From NCBI GenBank assembly GCA_947372405.1, contig CANBTO010000123.1, forward strand, positions 1 through 11,056: a stretch of 11,056 bases of DNA. The letters run 5' to 3'. The position numbers were made by a program, and so were the translations under genes. Source of the DNA: Verrucomicrobiaceae bacterium. Lineage in GTDB: Bacteria > Verrucomicrobiota > Verrucomicrobiae > Verrucomicrobiales > Akkermansiaceae. Below are positions 6,989 through 11,056 of the stretch, in pieces (position 1 is the stretch's first letter; the number at the start of each line of letters is the position of its first letter). The notes beneath the pieces were generated by a model. That model saw only the letters and a list, made by a program, of their open reading frames with translations. It did not search any database and was not told the origin of the DNA.

Positions 6989-8386
6989 TCAGTGCCCCTG
7001 AGGTCTTTGCCTTGGCTCCCACTCGCGGCGGGACCTGGAGCGGACGGAAAAAACGATGGGGATGCCGGGTGCGGGGTGGGCGGCGCGGTAGCGGTTTGTT
7101 AGATACGATTCGTAGCTGGTGGCGCACAGGCGCTTGTCGTTGACGAACAGCACGATGGTGGGCACCGGGATGACGCTGTATTTCTCGTTGGTGGCGGCGG
7201 TGGCGTAATAAAGCTTGAGGCGTTTCTTCAGCTTGCCGTCGATGGGAGGCGGGGTGTTCTCGAAGGCGGCTTGGAGGATGCGGTTGAGTTGGCCGGTGCC
7301 GGGGATGTTCTGCGCGCCCTTGCGGATCTTGAGCGCCTCCTTGAGCACGTGATCGACGGAACCGCCGGTTTTGGCGGAGCATGCGACGAAAGGCGCATAG
7401 TGAAGGAAGAACAATTCCTTGCGCACGTGTTCGGTGGCCTCCTCCAGGCGGGCCGTACGATTGGCTCCGGGGTGGAAGAGATCGAATTTGTTCAACACGA
7501 TGAGACAGGGTTTTTTCTCTTCAAGGATCGTCTGGGCAATCTTGCGGTCCATCGAAGTGATGCCTGCCGCGAGGTCGATGACGAGCACGCAGAGGTCCGA
7601 GCGGCGGATGGCCTTTTCGGTGCGCATGGCGGAGAAGACCTCCACCGAGTTGTCGCGCTTGGCCCGCGGGCGGAGGCCTGCGGTGTCGATGAGGGTGAAG
7701 TTTTCACCTTGGAAGGAGTAGGGGAGATCGACGGCATCGCGGGTGGTGCCGGCGATTTCGGAAACGATGGTGCGCTCGTCCTTGAGGATGGCGTTGACGA
7801 GTGACGACTTACCGGCATTCGGCTTGCCGACGATGGCGAGCTTGATGCCGATGGTCTCGGCGACTTCCGCAACGGCTTCGATTTCGGAAACGAGCGGTGC
7901 GATGAACGAGTCGATCTTGTCGCAGAGATGGCCGAAATTCCGGCCGTGCTCGGCGGAGACGAAGACGCTGGATTTGAAACCAAGGCGGGAGAAGTCCGAG
8001 AAGGCGGACTCGTGTTTCGGATCGTCCACCTTGTTGAGAACTAACAGAACGGGCGGCTTGGCCTTGCGGAGTTTCTGGGCGAGCGCCTGGTCGGTGGGGG
8101 TGAGACCGTCATGGGCATCGACGACGAACAGGATGAGGTCGGCGGTTTCCATGGCGATGTCCGCCTCGATGGTGACCTGGGCGTCGAAGCCATCGTCGAT
8201 GTTGCCACCGATGCCGCCGGTATCGACGAGCGTGCAGGCGACCTGGGTGGCTTTCGAAGGCGCGGAGATGCGATCGCGGGTGACGCCCGGTTGGTCGTGG
8301 ACAATGGCGATTTTCCGACCTGCGAGGCGGTTGAAGAGTGCGGACTTCCCGACATTGGGGCGTCCGACGATGGCGACTGTGGGCAT
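6989..8386 (-). CDS. der: Ribosome-assembly GTPase Der (EngA)
   Basis: 465 residues with the two tandem G domains unique to Der, which is needed for maturation of the 50S ribosomal subunit. G domain 1 has GRPNVGKS (8-15), DTGG (55-58), NKVD (118-121) and SAE (144-146). G domain 2 has GKPNAGKS (187-194), the switch threonines in GTTRD (213-217), DTAG (234-237), NKFD (299-302) and SAK (337-339). The KH-like domain covers about 350-450, with LYYATA (392-397) and VLFVND (412-417). The tail is basic (RSRSRREWEPRQR, 449-461), usual for Der. Every nucleotide-binding motif is intact. No Shine-Dalgarno sequence precedes the ATG at 8386. It lies 63 bases after the nucleotidyltransferase gene and 60 before fabZ. 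Confidence 0.98.
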   Translation of the reverse strand: MPTVAIVGRPNVGKSALFNRLAGRKIAIVHDQPGVTRDRISAPSKATQVACTLVDTGGIGGNIDDGFDAQVTIEADIAMETADLILFVVDAHDGLTPTDQALAQKLRKAKPPVLLVLNKVDDPKHESAFSDFSRLGFKSSVFVSAEHGRNFGHLCDKIDSFIAPLVSEIEAVAEVAETIGIKLAIVGKPNAGKSSLVNAILKDERTIVSEIAGTTRDAVDLPYSFQGENFTLIDTAGLRPRAKRDNSVEVFSAMRTEKAIRRSDLCVLVIDLAAGITSMDRKIAQTILEEKKPCLIVLNKFDLFHPGANRTARLEEATEHVRKELFFLHYAPFVACSAKTGGSVDHVLKEALKIRKGAQNIPGTGQLNRILQAAFENTPPPIDGKLKKRLKLYYATAATNEKYSVIPVPTIVLFVNDKRLCATSYESYLTNRYRAAHPAPGIPIVFSVRSRSRREWEPRQRPQGH

Positions 8387-8449
8387 GGGAGAGGAATGAA
8401 GGGGCAGAACGGAAACAAAGGCAAGGTCGGAGGCACCGTAGTCGGGCGA

Positions 8450-8899
8450 TCAGATTTCCCCGGCGCGGCGGAGTTCATCTAGATCGGCGAGGTCCTGCGG
8501 CCGACCAGCGGTCTGCTTTGCGAGGATGAGGTCGGACTTGCCCAGGTAGTGGATGGGAAAATCGGTTTCCACGGAGACGACCTTGTTTTTCCATGCTGAC
8601 GAAAATTCGAGTCCCGGGATAGTGGTGAGGAAATCGATTTCACATGGCGGTACACCAATGTTGAATTGTGTGCCGGGTGTGGCGAAATCCTCCCGTGTGA
8701 TTCCGATCATGGGTATGCCAAATTGGAGGAAGGCATGCATGAGCTTTTGGGCGTTTGTCGGATTGGGCTCAATCCAGATGTCGATATCCTTGGTGTAGCG
8801 CGGTTGGGAATGATGAATCACCGCGTAGCCGCCCGCCACCAAGTATCGGACATCACATTCTCCCAAGATGCGTAACAGATCTTTGAAGTCGGAGTTCAT
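8450..8899 (-). CDS. Nucleotidyltransferase-fold protein, DUF6036/MNT-like
   Basis: 149 residues. The opening MNSDFKDLLRILGECDVRYL is typical of small stand-alone nucleotidyltransferases. The fold signature is GGY (23-25) followed by PRYTKDIDIWI (33-43), whose Asp38 and Asp40 fit the metal-binding GG/S-x(n)-DxD pattern. The third carboxylate could be Asp89 in CEIDFLT. The end KSDLILAKQTAGRPQDLADL (121-140) is also family-typical. Such proteins occur in toxin-antitoxin-like pairs, where some members transfer nucleotides onto a partner or a tRNA. Its start overlaps the upstream 73-aa gene by 47 bases, so the two are translationally coupled. Base composition is less GC-rich than der, hinting at later acquisition. 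Substrate and biological role are unknown; the DUF number is from memory. Confidence 0.83.
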   Translation of the reverse strand: MNSDFKDLLRILGECDVRYLVAGGYAVIHHSQPRYTKDIDIWIEPNPTNAQKLMHAFLQFGIPMIGITREDFATPGTQFNIGVPPCEIDFLTTIPGLEFSSAWKNKVVSVETDFPIHYLGKSDLILAKQTAGRPQDLADLDELRRAGEI

Positions 8900-9074
8900 C
8901 GGGGTGTTTTCCTTTCATGCCGCACCAGTAATCGGTGACGAGTTCCCATGCAGCTTTACGACGTTCCGCTCCACTTAGGGTCTGCCAGTCTTTGACTTGT
9001 TGGCAGCGGAGCTCTTCAAGCGAATTGAATTTCCGAATCTTCCAATGTGACCGGTCTTTCGCTGGCTGAATCAT
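8853..9074 (-). CDS. Small protein paired with the nucleotidyltransferase
   Basis: 73 residues from the ATG at 9074. Longer in-frame starts up to 9182 are rejected because they would run through the tRNA terminator at 9152-9175. The protein is charged and helical, with IRKFNSLEELRCQQVKDWQ (13-31), the segment AERRKAAWELVTDYW (36-50), and MKGKHPDELRLQRSV (53-67). From memory, similar small proteins (a Phe-x-Ser/Asp segment, a trailing Trp, then a ...LRLQRSV... end) often sit directly upstream of this type of nucleotidyltransferase. It overlaps that gene by 47 bases. It is probably the partner, perhaps the antitoxin-like or target subunit, but I know of no demonstrated role. Its base composition is AT-richer than neighbouring housekeeping genes. 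Confidence 0.75.
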   Translation of the reverse strand: MIQPAKDRSHWKIRKFNSLEELRCQQVKDWQTLSGAERRKAAWELVTDYWCGMKGKHPDELRLQRSVTHLGRM

Positions 9075-9151
9075 GGTTTTCAAATAAGCGATACGAAGTG
9101 GGCGGGCAAGTTCCGAGTGGATTTTGAATTGCCGGCCCGCTACCAAGAAAA

Positions 9152-9175
9152 AACCCCGCCGTTGCGGGCGGGGTT
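9152..9175 (-). terminator. Intrinsic terminator of tRNA-Asp
   Basis: On the minus strand a perfect 9-bp stem pairs 9175-9167 with 9160-9152, with a 6-base loop (9161-9166). The core is CCCCGCC/GGCGGGG. The two outer A-T pairs run into a T-run that continues to 9148, giving six Ts in all. It begins 16 bases after the encoded CCA of the tRNA and isolates the tRNA from the gene pair downstream. Confidence 0.9.
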
Positions 9176-9191
9176 GATTCACGAACAGGGA

Positions 9192-9268
9192 TGGCGGAGC
9201 GGACGGGGCTCGAACCCGCGACCTCCAACGTGACAGGCTGGCGCTCTAACCAACTGAGCTACCGCTCC
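9192..9268 (-). tRNA. tRNA-Asp (anticodon GTC)
   Basis: The 77-base gene folds as a standard cloverleaf. The acceptor GGAGCGG (9268-9262) pairs with CCGCTCC (9202-9196). The D-arm stem is GCTC/GAGC. The anticodon stem is CCAGC/GTTGG with loop CTGTCAC, so the anticodon is GTC and reads Asp codons. The T-arm loop is TTCGAGC. The discriminator base is G, the aspartate identity base, and the 3' CCA is encoded (9194-9192). It lies between fabD and the nucleotidyltransferase pair, all on the minus strand. A terminator follows. Confidence 0.97.
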
Positions 9269-9358
9269 ATCCCGTTCGGGTGGCGCGGACGCTAGGAGGC
9301 GACCCGTATCCGCGCAACACCTTTTTTTCGCATAAGTGAACTTTTTTGCGGTGCGAAA

Positions 9359-10285
9359 TCAGCCCAGTGCTTCGACAGCGGCTTCGAGGCTTGGAATGTC
9401 CTCCACGGAGTGGACGACGGCTTCCTTGTCGATCTTTCCAACGAGGCCTGCGAGCACTTTGCCTGGGCCGAGTTCGAGGAAATTCCGGTGGCCCATGGCG
9501 ATGAGCGCCTGGATGGATGCGGTCCAGCGGACGGAACCGGTGACTTGTTTTTCCAGCATCGCGCGGATCTCCGCAGCATCTGAAACGGCGGTGGCGGCGT
9601 AGTTGCAGACGACGGGGATGGCAGGCGTCTGAAATGGCATCGCCGCGAGCTCGGCGGAGAGCTTGTCCTGCGCGCTCTGCATGAGGCGCGAGTGATAAGC
9701 GCCAGCGACGTTGAGCTTGATGGCGCGGCGGATGCCGAAGTCCTTGGCCTTGGCGACAGCGGCATCGATGCCGGCCACGGTGCCTGAGAGCACGATCTGG
9801 CCGGGCGCGTTGAGGTTGGCGATGTCCACGTCCGCGGCTGCGGCGAGTGCCTGGACCTGTTCCTCCTCACCGCCGATGAGCGCCGCCATGGAACCTTCGG
9901 TGGCGAGGCAGGCCTCTTCCATGAAAGCTCCGCGTTTGCCCACGATCCGCAGGCCGTCTTCAAACGAGAAGGTCCCGGCGGCGGCGTGCGCGGTGAATTC
10001 GCCGAGCGAAAGTCCTGCGGCGGCGACCGGGTTGAGATTCGGGAGCCGCTCGCGGATCAGGGCGAGGGCCATCAGGCCGTGCAAGTAGAGTGCTGGCTGG
10101 CAGCGCGAGGTTTTCGTGAGCTCCTCGTCCGGGCCTTCGAACATGATCTCCGAAATAGGGAAACCAAGCGCTTCATCGGCCTTTGCCGCCATCTTGCGTG
10201 CGGTGGCGGAGGATTCCGCGAAGTCCTTGCCCATGCCCGTCTTCTGGGCGCCTTGTCCGGAGAAAAGTAATACGATGTCGCTCAT
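9359..10285 (-). CDS. fabD: Malonyl-CoA:ACP transacylase FabD
   Basis: 308 residues, normal for FabD, which loads malonyl groups from CoA onto acyl carrier protein to feed fatty acid elongation. It has the opening LFSGQGAQKTGMG with Gln11, the nucleophile elbow GLSLGEF with Ser93, Arg118 in GKRGAF, and the catalytic His198 in GAYHSRLM. The end LELGPGKVLAGL matches the family. The residue before the nucleophile is Leu instead of the common His (GHSLGE); this variant is also found in many functional members. The usual partners fabH, fabG and acpP are not adjacent in this window. The plus-strand Met-rich gene diverges from it across a 114-base gap. No Shine-Dalgarno sequence precedes the ATG. 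Confidence 0.96.
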   Translation of the reverse strand: MSDIVLLFSGQGAQKTGMGKDFAESSATARKMAAKADEALGFPISEIMFEGPDEELTKTSRCQPALYLHGLMALALIRERLPNLNPVAAAGLSLGEFTAHAAAGTFSFEDGLRIVGKRGAFMEEACLATEGSMAALIGGEEEQVQALAAAADVDIANLNAPGQIVLSGTVAGIDAAVAKAKDFGIRRAIKLNVAGAYHSRLMQSAQDKLSAELAAMPFQTPAIPVVCNYAATAVSDAAEIRAMLEKQVTGSVRWTASIQALIAMGHRNFLELGPGKVLAGLVGKIDKEAVVHSVEDIPSLEAAVEALG

Positions 10286-10399
10286 GTCGCGGTGTGTCTA
10301 TGGGAATGCCACCGGTGTGAAAAGGGGAAATGCGGATGCAACTTGTTCGAGGTTTGAGGGTTTCATGGGCGGTCTGTGAACCACAACATTAATAAAGCC

Positions 10400-11056
10400 A
10401 TGAAAACTTCCCGAATCCGTTATGGAGCCACCTTTGGAGCCGCTGTTCTCGGCGGATGGATGATCACCTCGCCGACTCTGCTAGCCCAGGATCGGGAACA
10501 CCGGCCGGATGCGCCACCAGCTCCTCGTGGACATGAATTGGCCAGGGATGCGCGAACTGCGGCATTTGAACACGGTGCCGACAGGAATGCTCCTGCAGAA
10601 CGGCCCATGATGAGGATGATGCACAAACCGGGCGGAAATGACGGAAAACCCGAAGCCGCTCCCGAAAATCGGCCGCCCACGGGAGCATGGCCCGGCCAAG
10701 GTGTGGATCGTGCGTTTCCGAGTTGGCGTGGCGGATGGGGCAGGGGACAGATGGGGATGAAACCCGGTGCCATGTGGATGCGCCACGGAGCCATGGGAAT
10801 GCAACCCGGAGCCCCAGGGATGCGGCCCGGTGCCACGGGAATGCAACCCGGAGCCACGGGAATGCGGCCCGGTGATATGTGGAGACACCATGGTGCGATG
10901 GGAATGCAACCCGGAGCCATGGGAATGCGGCCCGGTGATATGTGGAGACGCCATGGTGCGGTGGGAATGCAGCCTGGCGCTGGCATGAGACCCGGAGCCA
11001 TGGGCATGAATTCTGGAAAGATGGGAATGAGACCCGGCATGATGGGCATGCAACCC
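10400..11056 (+). CDS. Exported Met/Gly/Pro-rich heptad-repeat protein, 3' end outside window
   Basis: The frame starts at the ATG at 10400 and stays open for 219 codons to the window edge. Residues 1-29 are a signal peptide: basic MKTSRIR, a hydrophobic stretch, then Leu-Leu-Ala before Gln30. Residues 30-117 form a disordered-looking, charged Pro/Arg/Glu-rich linker. From 118 onward the protein is made of 7-residue units with consensus GM(R/Q)PGAM, some replaced by W-x-R/H-HGAM. Met makes up 24 of the last 102 residues, with many MxM pairs and His at 129, 163, 164 and 185. Such composition is known from periplasmic copper-binding segments (CusB, PcoA and related), but no named domain is present and copper binding is only a guess. 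Structural or adhesive roles are also possible. Opposite-strand frames here are shadows of the repeat. Confidence 0.75.
   Translation, partial: MKTSRIRYGATFGAAVLGGWMITSPTLLAQDREHRPDAPPAPRGHELARDARTAAFEHGADRNAPAERPMMRMMHKPGGNDGKPEAAPENRPPTGAWPGQGVDRAFPSWRGGWGRGQMGMKPGAMWMRHGAMGMQPGAPGMRPGATGMQPGATGMRPGDMWRHHGAMGMQPGAMGMRPGDMWRRHGAVGMQPGAGMRPGAMGMNSGKMGMRPGMMGMQP
10754..11056 (+). repeat. 21-base (7-codon) tandem repeat array in the Met-rich gene
   Basis: About fifteen units of 21 bases, each encoding one heptad: GMKPGAM, WMRHGAM, GMQPGAP, GMRPGAT, GMQPGAT, GMRPGDM, WRHHGAM, GMQPGAM, GMRPGDM, WRRHGAV, a 6-residue unit GMQPGA, then GMRPGAM, GMNSGKM, GMRPGMM and GMQP cut by the edge. The period stays in frame throughout, so the unit count can change without breaking the protein. 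Confidence 0.92.
10838..10963 (+). repeat. 63-base tandem duplication within the array
   Basis: Copies 10838-10900 and 10901-10963 match at 60 of 63 bases, each spanning three heptads. The three differences are C/T, A/G and A/G. This is much closer than the spread among other units, so it is likely a recent duplication. Confidence 0.9.

Noticed and set aside
6621..7382. 253-codon minus-strand frame overlapping der and fabZ
   Set aside because: It is a shifted-frame shadow of two clear genes, rich in Arg/His/Pro as expected for such shadows in GC-rich DNA.
8853..9182. 109-codon version of the small gene starting at 9182
   Set aside because: It would translate through the tRNA terminator hairpin. 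The ATG at 9074 gives the conserved-looking protein.
9192..9268. Search for a direct repeat of the tRNA 3' end marking an integrated element
   Set aside because: No matching copy of the tRNA end was seen within the window and there is no integrase gene.
9326..9358. Hairpin TTTCGCA/TGCGAAA just after the fabD stop as a terminator
   Set aside because: The stem is 7 bp with a long loop, and on the fabD strand it is followed by As, not Ts. A fabD terminator is not shown.
10286..10399. Promoters in the gap between fabD and the Met-rich gene
   Set aside because: ATTAAT at 10388 resembles a -10 but has no -35 at a usable distance and lies too near the start. No pair of elements was good enough to list.
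10420..11049. Long minus-strand frames over the Met-rich repeats, giving Pro/His/Ile-rich products
   Set aside because: The 21-base period keeps every frame free of stops, so these are by-products of the repeat. Only the plus-strand frame has a signal peptide and a sensible start.

Overview
The window is a GC-rich bacterial chromosome segment. Its genes are mostly housekeeping genes, closely packed, and usually lack a clear Shine-Dalgarno sequence. The mix of an ECF sigma factor with a membrane protein and a secreted PDZ protein, secreted beta-propeller proteins, and dispersed fab genes fits the Planctomycetota/Verrucomicrobiota group, most likely Verrucomicrobiota. This placement is inferred from gene style, not from a marker search. 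No gene-free stretch exceeds 300 bases.

Left part (1-4015): A secreted protein of unknown function runs off the left edge on the minus strand from a GTG start at 421. It diverges from a secreted YVTN-type beta-propeller protein (520-1656). Next come recN, a DNA repair ATPase, behind a plausible sigma-70 promoter, and a retropepsin-like RimB/Zn_protease-family protein 27 bases after it (if its ATG start is right).

Middle (4119-6494): An ECF sigma factor, a single-pass membrane protein that is probably its regulator, and an exported PDZ protein form a co-directional unit. It is closed by a strong intrinsic terminator whose T-run reaches the stop codon of the convergent fabZ. This looks like an envelope-linked regulatory module.

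Right part, minus strand (10285 down to 6494): The order of transcription is fabD, tRNA-Asp(GTC) with its own terminator, a 73-aa protein overlapping a nucleotidyltransferase gene (a toxin-antitoxin-like pair), der (double GTPase for ribosome assembly), and fabZ. FabD and FabZ act in fatty acid synthesis but are separated here by unrelated genes.

Right edge, plus strand (10400-11056): An exported, methionine-rich protein is built from about fifteen 7-residue repeats. It stays open to the end of the window. It and the left-edge gene are partial, and both are easy to miss in an ORF search that needs both ends.
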